In this document: positions 17,812 to 26,813 of the stretch, in pieces
Layout of the letters: each line of letters starts with the position of its first letter
How positions within the stretch are numbered: position 1 is the first letter of the stretch
Source of the DNA: Candidatus Sumerlaeota bacterium
Lineage (GTDB): Bacteria > Sumerlaeota > Sumerlaeia > Sumerlaeales > Sumerlaeaceae
Assembly (NCBI GenBank): GCA_026398535.1
Contig: JAPLSQ010000061.1
Coordinates: forward strand, 31,934-95,933
Length of the DNA stretch: 64,000 bases
Direction of reading: 5' to 3'
Notes under the pieces: model-generated
The model's input: the letters and a program-made list of their open reading frames with translations, nothing else
Told to the model about the DNA's origin: nothing
The model's database searches: none
Made by a program: the position numbers and the translations under genes

Positions 17812-18645
17812 TTACCTCATCCAGTGGCGCGAGGCGTAAACCGCGAGCACGATGACGGCGATGATCCAGCGATAATAGACAAAAATCGCGTAACCGCGCG
17901 TCTGGACATAGCGCAGGAGGAACTTGATGGCAATAATGCCGACAATGGCCGAGGTGATGACGCCGACGGCGAGAATCACCCGCTGATCGGAATGAAAAAG
18001 CGCCTTGAGTTTGAGCAGGACCGCGCCGGCGATGATGGGCGTGCTTAGCAGGAACGAGAAACGCGCGGCAGCCTCGCGGTTCATTCCGATAAGGAGCGCG
18101 GCAAAGATCGTCACGCCGCTGCGCGAGGCGCCAGGAACGAGCGCCAGAGCCTGGGCCGCGCCGATGATGAGCGCGCCACGGTAACTCAAGTCGCTCATCT
18201 GGCGTTTTTTCGATCCAAGGCGCTCACTCAGCAACAACAACGACCCGAAAACCGACAGGGTCACGGCAAGAATCCACAGATGTTGCTCATCCTGATAAAA
18301 GTATTTCTCGATCGGCCCTTCGAAGAGTTTGCCCACGACAGCCGCGGGAATGGTGGCGGCGATAATCTTGGGCAGAAGTCCGCCCTTCGGCCCGCCCAGC
18401 CAGCGCCGCTGGCGCAGATCGCCGATGTATGAGGCGCAGATGTGCAGCCATTCCCAAAAAAAGTAAATGCCGACGGCGAACAGCGTGCCCAAGTGCAGCG
18501 CCACATCAAACGCCATTTCATTTTCCATCGCGGGCCACTTGAAAAGCCATGGAACCAGCACAAGATGGGCGGAACTGCTGACCGGCAGAAACTCCGTCAG
18601 CCCCTGCACACTTCCAAGTGTCGCGGCTTGCCAGATGTTAATCAA
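17812..18645 (-). CDS. uppP: Undecaprenyl-diphosphatase (BacA/UppP family)
   Basis: UppP dephosphorylates undecaprenyl pyrophosphate, recycling the lipid carrier for peptidoglycan and surface glycans. Signature motifs are present: SVQGLTEFLPVSSSAHLVLV near the N-terminus and the second catalytic loop LVPGASRSGVT. At least seven membrane helices are predicted. No ATG lies near the N-terminus; I chose the TTG at 18645, with GGAG eight bases upstream, giving 277 residues. A second TTG at 18714 would add 23 uncharacteristic residues. The gene stands alone on the minus strand. Confidence 0.9.
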   Translation of the reverse strand: MINIWQAATLGSVQGLTEFLPVSSSAHLVLVPWLFKWPAMENEMAFDVALHLGTLFAVGIYFFWEWLHICASYIGDLRQRRWLGGPKGGLLPKIIAATIPAAVVGKLFEGPIEKYFYQDEQHLWILAVTLSVFGSLLLLSERLGSKKRQMSDLSYRGALIIGAAQALALVPGASRSGVTIFAALLIGMNREAAARFSFLLSTPIIAGAVLLKLKALFHSDQRVILAVGVITSAIVGIIAIKFLLRYVQTRGYAIFVYYRWIIAVIVLAVYASRHWMR

Positions 18646-18863
18646 CGTCCATTCTCCGTTCTTGCCGTTTGAATCAAATGCCCAAGAAAACAAGGGTTGC
18701 CTGCCGTTAGGCAACCACTTTTGCGGAATTTCACCTTCCGATCCGGCGGATTTGGGGCTGATTGAGCTTCAACATGGTACTGATTATGATTGGCATCGTT
18801 CAGTCGCTCATTTGATTCATGGCGGCGTCGGTATACTAACGCGTGGGATAAAAAAAGGTTTTG

Positions 18864-18935
18864 ATGAAACATCCCGACAGACACGATTTTTATGAGCGCG
18901 TAAAGCAAATGATTGCAATGCTCCGCACAAAATAA
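18864..18935 (+). CDS. Possible 23-residue leader or micro-protein
   Basis: An ATG with AAGG five bases upstream opens a 23-codon frame (MKHPDRHDFYERVK..., ending MLRTK) closed by tandem TAA codons. It is charged and helical in composition and unlike anything I recognise. It sits inside the candidate small RNA. Such a short frame can occur by chance. Confidence 0.2.
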   Translation: MKHPDRHDFYERVKQMIAMLRTK

Positions 18936-19085
18936 TAAAAAAATAGATTTTTTTGTCAATCGCAGGAACCCCGGAAACGAACTGTTGTCAGAATCCGCAG
19001 AACAAAAAGAAAATGAAGACAAACTAAAAAGCTTCCAGCGACTGTCTACCGACAGTTTCCATAACCTCCTAACCTCAAGATTAGG

Positions 19086-19114
19086 CCCTCGGCAAAAGCC
19101 GAGGGTCTTTTCTT
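19086..19114 (+). terminator. Rho-independent terminator
   Basis: A perfect eight-bp stem (CCCTCGGC at 19086-19093, GCCGAGGG at 19098-19105) with an AAAA loop is followed by TCTTTTCTT. It points along the plus strand although no plus-strand gene of normal size lies upstream, which is the main reason for proposing a small RNA. Confidence 0.88.
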
Positions 19115-19224
19115 ATGAAGCAGACAAAGGACATTTCCATGAATCAGGAAAACCGGCGGTCGCCAACATGCGCGACGGAATCCTGCCTGCCTGATTTTAA
19201 ATCCCTGCATGAGTTGCGGAGACA

Positions 19225-20337
19225 ATGCGGATAGCGCTTATACATGACTGGCTCAACGGCATGCGCGGCGGCGAGAAAGTGTTTGAGGTTTTGTGCGAAC
19301 TGTTTCCGCGGGCTGACGTGTTCACATTGTTTTATGAGCCGTTGAAGGTTTCGCCGCTCATTCGTTCAATGAAGGTGCGTGAATCCCCCGTGGCGCGGTT
19401 TGTGCCGGGCGCGCGCCGTCATTACCGCTGGTTGCTGCCCTTCATGCCGTCAATGATCGAGGCGATGCGGCTGAAGGATTATGATCTTGCTGTGTCGACA
19501 TCTCACTGCGTCGCCAAGGGGATCAAGCCCGAACCTGAAAACACGCCCCATGTTTGCTACTGTTTTACGCCGATGCGCTATGTGTGGGACAAGTATCATG
19601 ATTATTTCGGCGACATGCGGCGTCCGTCGTCGTGGCTCATGCCGCTGGCGCGCGAGCCGCTTCAGAAGTGGGACACGGAAACAGCCGCGGACATCACCCA
19701 ATTTCTGACAAGTTCGGAATATGTTCGCGGACGCATCCGCGAACACCTTCTGCGCGACGCCCTCGTGATTCCCCCGCCGGTTGATTATGCGAAATTTGGT
19801 GAAACCGAACGCTCGCCGGGCGATTTCTTCCTGACGGTTTCGGCGCTGGAACCGTACAAGCGCGTGGATGTTGCCATCGAGGCGTTCCGCGAGCTCGGTC
19901 TGCCGCTGAAAATCGCCGGCAGCGGGACGCGGATGGCGCAATTGCGCCGCGCCGCGCCGCCCAATGTGGAGTTCCTCGGGTGGGTGAGCGACGAGGCTTT
20001 GGCTTCGCTTTATTCCTGCGCGCGCGCGCTCATTTTCCCGCAGGATGAGGATTTCGGGATCGTGCCGCTCGAGGCAGCCTCAAGCGGGTGCCCCGTGATC
20101 GCTTACGGGCATGGCGGCGCCATGGAGACCATCGCCGATGGCGAAACGGGCATCTTCTTCTGCGAGCAGACGCCGGAGTGTCTGGCGGATGCCGTCCGCG
20201 CGTTTCGTCCCGCCGATTTTGACAGCGCGAAGCTTCGCGCGCACGCCCGTCTGTTCGACCGCCCCGTTTTCAAGCAGCGCATGGCTGACACGCTCTCCTG
20301 TTTCATCAGGCCCGGGGCGGAGCGTCCGCCGGCTTGA
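19225..20337 (+). CDS. Glycosyltransferase family 4 protein
   Basis: The 370-residue product starts at ATG 19225, preceded by GCGGAGAC. It has the GT-B fold pattern: N-terminal RIALIHDWLNGMRGGEKVFE and C-terminal Rossmann region ending in the GT4 E-x7-E motif EDFGIVPLEA. FLTVSALEPYKRVDVAIEAF is the usual inter-domain donor-site segment. The N-terminal DWL..RGGEKV style is common in mannosyl- or GlcNAc-transferases for exopolysaccharide or O-antigen. No signal peptide; probably acts at the inner face of the membrane. Its last 32 bases overlap the convergent plsC gene. Confidence 0.88.
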   Translation: MRIALIHDWLNGMRGGEKVFEVLCELFPRADVFTLFYEPLKVSPLIRSMKVRESPVARFVPGARRHYRWLLPFMPSMIEAMRLKDYDLAVSTSHCVAKGIKPEPENTPHVCYCFTPMRYVWDKYHDYFGDMRRPSSWLMPLAREPLQKWDTETAADITQFLTSSEYVRGRIREHLLRDALVIPPPVDYAKFGETERSPGDFFLTVSALEPYKRVDVAIEAFRELGLPLKIAGSGTRMAQLRRAAPPNVEFLGWVSDEALASLYSCARALIFPQDEDFGIVPLEAASSGCPVIAYGHGGAMETIADGETGIFFCEQTPECLADAVRAFRPADFDSAKLRAHARLFDRPVFKQRMADTLSCFIRPGAERPPA

Positions 20338-20944
20338 GTTCCGCGATGCGCGCCATCATTTCCGCCGCAAGCAATTCATAAAGTTCGCGTTTGGAGCCGG
20401 TTCCGCTGCGAGCGCCCGATGGCGGGATGAATGGCTTGCCTATATAAATCTTCACCTTGCGGGGGCGGGGAAAGCCGCGTCCGCGCGGCATGGCGCCGAA
20501 CGTGCCGTCGAGGTAAACGGGCACGATGGGCGCGCCTGTTATCGCGGCAATCATCGCGGCGCCCGGCTTGGCCTCCTGAAGCCGGCCATCACGCGTGCGC
20601 GTGCCCTCGGGGAATATGATCAGAATGTTTCCCTGGTTGAGAACATCGGCGCACTGGCGCAGGGCCGCCCGGTCCACGACGCCCCGCCGGATCGGGCGGG
20701 CGTTTAGATGGCGGATGAGCCAGCCAAGCAAGGGCACGCTGAAAAGCTCCTCCTTCGCCAGCACATGGCACTGGCGCGACAGGCGCGCGGCGATGAGCGG
20801 CGGATCGAGGTTGCTGGCATGGTTTGAGGCGAGTATGACGGGGCCGCTTGCGGGCACATTGTTCACCCCGATAACTTCCAAGCGGAACAACAGGCGCGCC
20901 GTTATTGAGATACAAAAGCAAACGATATCATAGAAACGGTTCAT
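20306..20944 (-). CDS. plsC: 1-acyl-sn-glycerol-3-phosphate acyltransferase (PlsC-type)
   Basis: The 212-residue product has the family's two key motifs: NHASNLDPP (H-x4-D catalytic block) and IIFPEGTRTRDG. A hydrophobic N-terminus (about 5-25) tethers it to the inner membrane. It would add the second acyl chain to lysophosphatidic acid. The ATG at 20944 overlaps the stop of the aroK-cmk fusion (ATGA). The order cmk-plsC is frequent in bacteria, sometimes with rpsA, which is absent here. The 3' end overlaps the convergent glycosyltransferase gene by 32 bases. Confidence 0.9.
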   Translation of the reverse strand: MNRFYDIVCFCISITARLLFRLEVIGVNNVPASGPVILASNHASNLDPPLIAARLSRQCHVLAKEELFSVPLLGWLIRHLNARPIRRGVVDRAALRQCADVLNQGNILIIFPEGTRTRDGRLQEAKPGAAMIAAITGAPIVPVYLDGTFGAMPRGRGFPRPRKVKIYIGKPFIPPSGARSGTGSKRELYELLAAEMMARIAELKPADAPPRA

Positions 20945-22170
20945 GCGGCCGGGGACGGGGATTTCATTTCCACCATTGCGGCGACGGTTTCCGCGACTTC
21001 CTCGACAGGCATGTTCGTGGTGTCGAAAATCATGGCGCCCGGCGCCAATTTCAGCGCGCCCTGGGGCCGCGAGCGGTCGCGCTCGTCGCGTGCGATGATG
21101 TCGGCGCGAAGCTGACCGGGGGACACACCGACGCCCTGCTGAATGTACTGTTCACGACGGCGCTTGAGGCGCTCTTCTAGCGAGGCGACGAGATAGATTT
21201 TCCATCGGGCTTCGGGCACGACGACGGTCGAGATGTCGCGCCCTTCGAGCACGCTGCGGCCGTGCAGGGCGATTTCGCGCTGAAGCCGCGCCATCCCGGC
21301 GCGGACGGCGGGCACATCAGCCACGGGGCTGGTGTTGCGGCTCACTTCGGGCGAGCGGATGATCTCAGTCACGTCCTCGCCGTTGAGCAGGACGCGCTTT
21401 TCGTCCGAGGCCGCGCCCTTGGGCGGATCGGCGAACCGGATGTCCAATGAATGCGCGACAGCGGCGAGTTCCTCGGTATTGTCAAACGCCACGCCGCGCC
21501 GCATGGCCTCGCAGGTGACGCAGCGATACATGGCGCCCGTGTCCACATGGGCATAATTGAGGCGTTTGGCGGTCAGGCGCGCCAGCGTGCTCTTGCCCGA
21601 ACCAACGGGGCCGTCGATGGTGACAATCGTGGAGAAAACATCCTCTTCATGGGTTTGCCGGCGCGCGGCAAGTTCTTCAAGAACGCGCCCGGCGATTTCC
21701 TCGATGGTATGTTCGGTCGTGTCGATGTGAATGTCCGACACGTCCGCGTAATACTCGCGCCGGGCCACGAGAAGCTGTTCGATGCGTTTGAGGGGATTGC
21801 CGCCGCGCAGCATCGGGCGCGCGGGATCATCGCCGAGACGCTCGACAAGCACGCTGGCGGGGGCGTCGAGCCAGAACACCAGCCCGAGCTGGCGCAGCAC
21901 ACGGCGGTTCTCGGCGCGCGTCACAATGCCGCCGCCCGTGGCGATGACGGCGCGCGCGGCCTGCATGATTTCGCGCAGCGCCTTGCTTTCCATATCGCGG
22001 AAAACCTTTTCGCCATGGTCGCTGAATATCTCCGAGATCGGCCTGCCCGCGCGGTCGACGATCACCTCATCGAGATCAATGAACTCCATTCCCGCGCGTT
22101 TGGCCACAAGTCGCCCAATGGATGACTTGCCGGCGCCCATCATGCCGATCAGGATGACATTGTCGCTCAT
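20941..22170 (-). CDS. aroK-cmk: Shikimate kinase - cytidylate kinase fusion
   Basis: One 409-residue frame holds two complete P-loop kinases. Residues 1-172 are shikimate kinase: P-loop GMMGAGKSS (9-17), IDLDE (31-35), ATGGGIV (77-83) and the lid ARPMLRGGNPL. Residues 181-409 are CMP kinase: P-loop GPVGSGKS (187-194), VDTGAMYR (209-216), EGRDISTVV, and ARDERDRSR. A linker of about ten residues joins them (RRQTHEEDVF). The ATG overlaps the aroC stop by one base, so the fusion phosphorylates shikimate upstream of the EPSP and chorismate synthase steps while also supplying CDP. No frameshift or stop separates the domains. Confidence 0.93.
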   Translation of the reverse strand: MSDNVILIGMMGAGKSSIGRLVAKRAGMEFIDLDEVIVDRAGRPISEIFSDHGEKVFRDMESKALREIMQAARAVIATGGGIVTRAENRRVLRQLGLVFWLDAPASVLVERLGDDPARPMLRGGNPLKRIEQLLVARREYYADVSDIHIDTTEHTIEEIAGRVLEELAARRQTHEEDVFSTIVTIDGPVGSGKSTLARLTAKRLNYAHVDTGAMYRCVTCEAMRRGVAFDNTEELAAVAHSLDIRFADPPKGAASDEKRVLLNGEDVTEIIRSPEVSRNTSPVADVPAVRAGMARLQREIALHGRSVLEGRDISTVVVPEARWKIYLVASLEERLKRRREQYIQQGVGVSPGQLRADIIARDERDRSRPQGALKLAPGAMIFDTTNMPVEEVAETVAAMVEMKSPSPAA

Positions 22171-23390
22171 CAGTAGTCCTTCATGTATTTGATGTAAGCA
22201 TCGTAGTTGCGGCGCGTCTCAGGCATCGAATCGCCGCCGAATTTTTCAAGGAACACCCGCGCGAGGATGAACGCCATGATGGCCTCGCCCACAACACCGG
22301 CGGCGGGCACGGCGCACACATCGCTGCGCTCACGGCCAGCCTCGAAAGGCTCTTTGGTGGCAAGATCAACCGATTGCAGGGGTTTCATCAGGGTGGCGAT
22401 CGGCTTCATGGCGGCGCGCACGACGATCGGCTCGCCGTTGCTCATGCCGCCTTCGATGCCGCCCGCATTGTTTGAAAGATGATAAAATCCGCCCGATGGC
22501 CCGCGTCCCGGTATTCGCGCATGGCCGCCAGCCTTTGCGGGCTCCTGTCCGAATGCGATGGGATCGTGGACGCGCGATCCGGGGACGGCGGCCACGCCAA
22601 AACCCATTCCGATGCTGACGCCCTTGATCGCCTGGCAGCTCATGATGCCCTGCGCCAGGCGCCCGTCGAGTTTTTCATCCCAGTTCATCGTGCTGCCAAG
22701 ACCGGCGGGAACGCCGAGCGCGATAAGCTCGCAGATGCCCCCGACCGTGTCGCCGTTTTTCTTGGCATTGTCGATGAGCTCGCATATGGGCGCTTCGGCT
22801 TCAGGGCGCGCCACGCGCAACGGGCTGGTTTCGGCGCGCCGGCGGATCTCCTCGTATGTCAGATCTGAGGCGCCGGCGTCAATGCCGCCAACGTTGATGA
22901 CATGGCTGAAGATAGTGATGCCCATCTCTGCCAGAAAGCGCCGGCACACGGCGCCCACGGCCACACGCGCCGCTGTTTCGCGGGCGCTGGCGCGTTCGAG
23001 CACATCGCGCGCATCACGGCGCCCGAATTTCAAAACGCCCGGCAGGTCGGCGTGACCCGGCCGGGGCCGGGTCATCATGCGCTGCGAATCCGCCGCGGTG
23101 GATTCGCCCGGCTCTGGCGCCATCTGGTCAACCCACACCTGGTAATCCCGGTTTTCGACAACGAGTGTGACGGGCGAACCGAGTGTGAAACCCTTGCGGA
23201 TGCCCGAGCGGATGAGTGCGGTGTCCTTCTCGATTTTCATCCGCGCCCCGCGGCCATAGCCTTGCTGCCGGCGCGCGAGATCGCGGTTGATGTCCTCCAC
23301 AGTGACAGCCAGCCCGGCTGGCACGCCGCGAATGATGGCCGTGAGTTGCGGCCCGTGCGATTCGCCCGCGGTCAGATATTCAAGGCGCAT
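22170..23390 (-). CDS. aroC: Chorismate synthase
   Basis: AroC converts EPSP to chorismate using reduced FMN. The 406 residues fit the longer bacterial class. Motifs: LTAGESHGPQLTAIIRGVPAG at the N-terminus, RRQQGYGRGARMKIE, TRPRPGHADLPG, LERASARETAARVAVG, and the C-terminal DVCAVPAAGVVGEAMAF-type segment. The start is ATG 23390, with AAGGATG upstream. Its TGA shares one base with the ATG of the aroK-cmk fusion, giving a three-gene operon aroC > aroK-cmk > plsC. Confidence 0.97.
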   Translation of the reverse strand: MRLEYLTAGESHGPQLTAIIRGVPAGLAVTVEDINRDLARRQQGYGRGARMKIEKDTALIRSGIRKGFTLGSPVTLVVENRDYQVWVDQMAPEPGESTAADSQRMMTRPRPGHADLPGVLKFGRRDARDVLERASARETAARVAVGAVCRRFLAEMGITIFSHVINVGGIDAGASDLTYEEIRRRAETSPLRVARPEAEAPICELIDNAKKNGDTVGGICELIALGVPAGLGSTMNWDEKLDGRLAQGIMSCQAIKGVSIGMGFGVAAVPGSRVHDPIAFGQEPAKAGGHARIPGRGPSGGFYHLSNNAGGIEGGMSNGEPIVVRAAMKPIATLMKPLQSVDLATKEPFEAGRERSDVCAVPAAGVVGEAIMAFILARVFLEKFGGDSMPETRRNYDAYIKYMKDY

Positions 23391-23571
23391 GGCGTCGCAT
23401 CCTTGAGATGAAATTGCGCATGACGATCAACAAGAAAGCGAAATACGGGGCGCGCCGCAAGGAAACTCTGTTCATTGACCGATTTTCCGAAGATTGATGA
23501 TTCCGCTTTCTGATGCCGGTAAGGCACGCCGTGCATAAGAACCGTGACCGGATTGTCCTATTGTGGAAAGC

Positions 23572-24309
23572 ATGGAGCGAACCCCAACGAGAGGTCTTTG
23601 CAAACTTTTTCTGCTGGCTTTCGTCACGGGTTTTTCCGGCGCGGCAATGCCCGGTCCGTTCCTTGTGGCCGCGATTCAGCAGACAGCTGTGCAGGGCATG
23701 CGCGCGATCTTCGGCCTGCTTGCCGGTCACATGCTGCTGGAGCTGGCAACCGTCGGATTGCTGGCGCTGGGTTTGCAGGCTGTGATTTTGCGGCGCGGCG
23801 TGCGCGGCGCGGCCGGCATCGTTGGCGGGCTTGCCCTTTTCTGCATGGGAGCCGGCATGATCCGCGGCGCGGCGGGCCTGTCGCTGAATCTTGAGGGTTC
23901 GGCGGGCGCGGCATGCTCCATGCCCCAGCTCATGCTGCTTGGCGCCGCCGTGTGCGCCGCCAATCCATACTACACGGGATGGTGGGCGACAATCGGGGCG
24001 GGACAGCTTGCCCACATGGCAATACGAACACCAACGGATTATGCGGTGTTTTATCTCGGACATTTGAGCGCCGACATTTTGTGGTACGGCCTTGTGGGCT
24101 TGCTGGTTGTCACGGGCCGCCGCTGGCTGACCGATGATGTGTACCGCAGCCTCATTGTCTCTTGCGCCGCGATTCTGCTGGCCATCGCGGCATGGTTTCT
24201 GTTCGCCGGATTCAACCTGTTGCGTAAAAGAGAAATCATGGAAACCGTCCCCGGCAACCGCACAGCCACCGTTATCGCAAGAGCGCATCGAGCAGGACGC
24301 GGGCGCTGA
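23572..24309 (+). CDS. LysE/RhtB-family exporter-like membrane protein
   Basis: The product has about 245 residues with six hydrophobic segments. The early motif SGAAMPGPFLVAAIQQT matches the PGP signature of LysE-type amino-acid exporters, and NPYYTGWWATIGAG matches the second conserved Asn-Pro region. I prefer ATG 23572, although a GTG at 23563 is possible. The last 25 residues are polar and basic and overlap the convergent helicase gene by 38 bases. Its substrate cannot be assigned. Confidence 0.7.
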   Translation: MERTPTRGLCKLFLLAFVTGFSGAAMPGPFLVAAIQQTAVQGMRAIFGLLAGHMLLELATVGLLALGLQAVILRRGVRGAAGIVGGLALFCMGAGMIRGAAGLSLNLEGSAGAACSMPQLMLLGAAVCAANPYYTGWWATIGAGQLAHMAIRTPTDYAVFYLGHLSADILWYGLVGLLVVTGRRWLTDDVYRSLIVSCAAILLAIAAWFLFAGFNLLRKREIMETVPGNRTATVIARAHRAGRGR

Positions 24310-26785
24310 GCTTGGCGCGCGAACCGAGCCCGGTTTCGGGACCGACGCACGAGGGGCAGCCCGAGGCGCACGCGCACGCGGCAAGAATGTCACGCGCGGC
24401 GCGCAAGATTGCCCGGTCGGTGTCGAAAACCTTGCGCGCCAGCCCCGTGCCGCCGGGATACCTGTCGCACAAGTAAATGGCGGGCCGCTCGTCGTGGGGG
24501 GCGCGCACCATGGCCACGGCCATCACATCGCGCGGATCGCACAACACATAAATGGGCGCGACATTTTTCAGCAGCGCGGCCAGCCCGCTCAGACCCGCCC
24601 CAAGATCCAGTCCCGCGCTCTCCATCCACTCCTTTGTTTCGGGCGCCAGCGTCAGCCACCACGCCTCCGTCTGCATCTCCAGCGGCGGACAACTCACCTC
24701 GCCAAAGCCGATGTTTTCATGCGTTTCAAAACGGATTTTCTTGTATTTCGCGATGACGGTTACCATCGCAACCTCGCCAAAGTTGCGCGATTGGAACGGT
24801 GCGGGAATCCGCAGATTCAATTCTGAATCGGGGGCGCTGGTTTGCGCGTCGCCTGCGAATTCCTGGCGGCGGCTTCCTTCATCCTCAATCTGTTTTCTCA
24901 CTTCGTCCGGCCCGCGCGGCGGCAGGTCGTCCGCGGCATCGGGCGCTTCCTGATCGTCCCGGTCGTCTGATTCCGAATCCGTCTGCCCGCCCGCCCAATC
25001 CCCGTCCGTCAAATCAACCTGAATGACTCGTATGTCGGTTTTGGAAAGAGCATCGGTGTAATAATCGGCGGCTTGGGGGCGCGCATAGGCGGCGCGTTTT
25101 TCCCAGTTGAGTTGTTGGATGAAAAAGGTCTCTCCGCCGTGCATGTAAATCGCCCCGGTGTGGATGAGGCAAGCCGCGGAGCCGTAATCCACTTCGGCCA
25201 TGACGCTGTTGTTTTCGGCGGTGTTAATGACGACAAAGTTTTCGGTGCTGGCGCTGCGCAGCGAGATGTGCTCGGCGGGATAGGACGGCGCGGACCAGTG
25301 CCACCGCCCCCCCGAGTGGTGCAGGACGCGCTCGTCCGCAAGATACCGAAGCACGGGCAGGGGACTGATACCGCCGAAATCCTCGCCATCGCTGAACGGC
25401 AGTTCGAACGCCGCGCACTTGATGTGATTGGCCAGTATGGCAACATTGTCGGGATTTACGATGGCATGCTCGGGCGGCCGCCCGAAAAAATAGCCTGGAT
25501 GCGTGATGAAGAACTGGTCGAGCGGCGAGGAGCTGCCGATGAGCACGACGACGGATGTTTCGGCGCTTCGGCCCGCGCGCCCAGCCTGCTGCCATGTGCT
25601 GGCCACACTGCCGGGATAGCCCGCGATGACCGCCGCGCGCAGCTGCCCGATGTCAATGCCCAGTTCAAGCGCGTTCGTGCTCACCACGCCGAGGATGGCG
25701 CCGCTCTTGACGCCCTGCTCGATGGCGCGGCGCTCGTTGGGCAGGTAGCCCCCGCGGTAGCCCGCGATCAGGTTCGGATCGAGGCGCAACCTGACCATTG
25801 TTTTGCGCAGGTAATTGAGCAGAACTTCAACCCTGATTCGGCTTCGCGCGAAGACGATAGTCTGCGTGCCGGCAGCGAGGAAGCGCGCGGCGATGCGCCG
25901 CGCCTCGTTCACCACGCCGCGCCTGATGCCAAGCTCCTCGTTCACGACAGGCGGATTGTATAAAATGAAATACTTCGAGCCCGTCGGCGCGCCGTTGTCG
26001 TCAATGACATCGAAACTTCGCCCAGCAAGACGCTCGGCAATCTCGCGCGGATTGGCGATTGTGGCCGAGCAGCAGATAAAGCGCGGATGCGAGCCGTAGA
26101 ACTCGCACATGCGCGCCAGCCGCCGCAGCACATTCGCCACATGCGAGCCGAACACGCCGCGGTAATGGTGGACCTCGTCCACGACGATGTAGCGCAGGTT
26201 CTCGAACAGTTTGATCCAACCGGTGTGATTGGGCAGGATGCCCGTATGAAGCATGTCGGGATTGGTGAGCACGATGCTTCCGGCGGCGCGTATGGCGCGG
26301 CGCGCGTTTGCGGGCGTGTCGCCGTCGAAGGTGTAGACCTTGATTTCGCCGCCGGCCTCGCGCGACAAGTCGTAGAGCCCCGCGTACTGATCCTGCGCCA
26401 GCGCCTTGGTCGGGAACAGGTAAAGCGCGCGCGCGTCGGGATGCGCCAGTATCTCCTGCACCACGGGGATGTTGAAACACAGCGTTTTGCCCGACGCGGT
26501 GGGCGTGACCACAACAATATCACGTCCGGCGAGCGCCGCCTCAACGGCCTGCGCCTGGTGGGTGTAGAGCCGGCCAATGCCCCGCGCGCGCAACGCCGCC
26601 GCCAGGCGCGGATCAAGCGCGGCGGGGAATTCCGCGTAACGCGCCGCGCGCTCGGGAATGTGGCGCAGATGCGTTATGTTGCGCGCGATGTGCGGCACGC
26701 CCGTCAGCGCCTTGAGCGCGGCATAAATGCCCTGATCCGCGCCACCGCCGCCGTCCAAAATCAAATCATCTGACGAAGACATCAT
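24272..26785 (-). CDS. DEAD/DEAH-box helicase with DUF1998 domain (Hrq1/MrfA-like)
   Basis: The product has 837 residues. Helicase domain 1: HQAQAVEAALAG (Q-like), TPTASGKT (Walker A), DEVHHYRG (box II) and CSATIANP (III). Domain 2: YLPNERRAIEQG, STNALELGIDIG and QQAGRAGR. The C-terminal DUF1998 region has the Cys cluster CACASGCPSC, the zinc-binding tetracysteine known in Bacillus MrfA. Proteins of this type unwind DNA 3'-5' and act in nucleotide-excision-like repair of interstrand crosslinks. A charged, Asp/Glu-rich insert lies at about 595-655. The start is one of two adjacent ATGs (26785 or 26782). Confidence 0.88.
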   Translation of the reverse strand: MMSSSDDLILDGGGGADQGIYAALKALTGVPHIARNITHLRHIPERAARYAEFPAALDPRLAAALRARGIGRLYTHQAQAVEAALAGRDIVVVTPTASGKTLCFNIPVVQEILAHPDARALYLFPTKALAQDQYAGLYDLSREAGGEIKVYTFDGDTPANARRAIRAAGSIVLTNPDMLHTGILPNHTGWIKLFENLRYIVVDEVHHYRGVFGSHVANVLRRLARMCEFYGSHPRFICCSATIANPREIAERLAGRSFDVIDDNGAPTGSKYFILYNPPVVNEELGIRRGVVNEARRIAARFLAAGTQTIVFARSRIRVEVLLNYLRKTMVRLRLDPNLIAGYRGGYLPNERRAIEQGVKSGAILGVVSTNALELGIDIGQLRAAVIAGYPGSVASTWQQAGRAGRSAETSVVVLIGSSSPLDQFFITHPGYFFGRPPEHAIVNPDNVAILANHIKCAAFELPFSDGEDFGGISPLPVLRYLADERVLHHSGGRWHWSAPSYPAEHISLRSASTENFVVINTAENNSVMAEVDYGSAACLIHTGAIYMHGGETFFIQQLNWEKRAAYARPQAADYYTDALSKTDIRVIQVDLTDGDWAGGQTDSESDDRDDQEAPDAADDLPPRGPDEVRKQIEDEGSRRQEFAGDAQTSAPDSELNLRIPAPFQSRNFGEVAMVTVIAKYKKIRFETHENIGFGEVSCPPLEMQTEAWWLTLAPETKEWMESAGLDLGAGLSGLAALLKNVAPIYVLCDPRDVMAVAMVRAPHDERPAIYLCDRYPGGTGLARKVFDTDRAILRAARDILAACACASGCPSCVGPETGLGSRAKLSARVLLDALLR

Positions 26786-26813
26786 TAATGTGAACAGGCC
26801 GTTTTACTGAATA

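Larger units (their letters stand above)
18844..19114 (+). ncRNA. Candidate small RNA ending in a strong intrinsic terminator
   Basis: A -10-like TATACT at 18832-18837 and a textbook terminator at 19086-19114 bracket about 270 bases with no substantial gene. The 3' part shows further hairpins: ACTGTC/GACAGT around a four-base loop near 19040, and CCTAA/TTAGG around 19066-19084. The CCTCC inside this segment could pair with Shine-Dalgarno sequences. The upstream half is AT-rich and holds a possible 23-codon frame. It does not match 6S, SRP, RNase P or tmRNA signatures that I know. The -35 box is poor, so the 5' end is uncertain. Confidence 0.4.

Noticed and set aside
18754..18780. GGGGCTGATTGAG resembling the 5' end of tmRNA
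   Set aside because: No tRNA-like 3' half, tag-peptide frame or CCA end follows within 450 bases.
19115..19234. A 39-codon frame between the terminator and the glycosyltransferase, ending inside its first codons
   Set aside because: It lacks a ribosome-binding site, starts within the terminator T tract and has no protein-like pattern.
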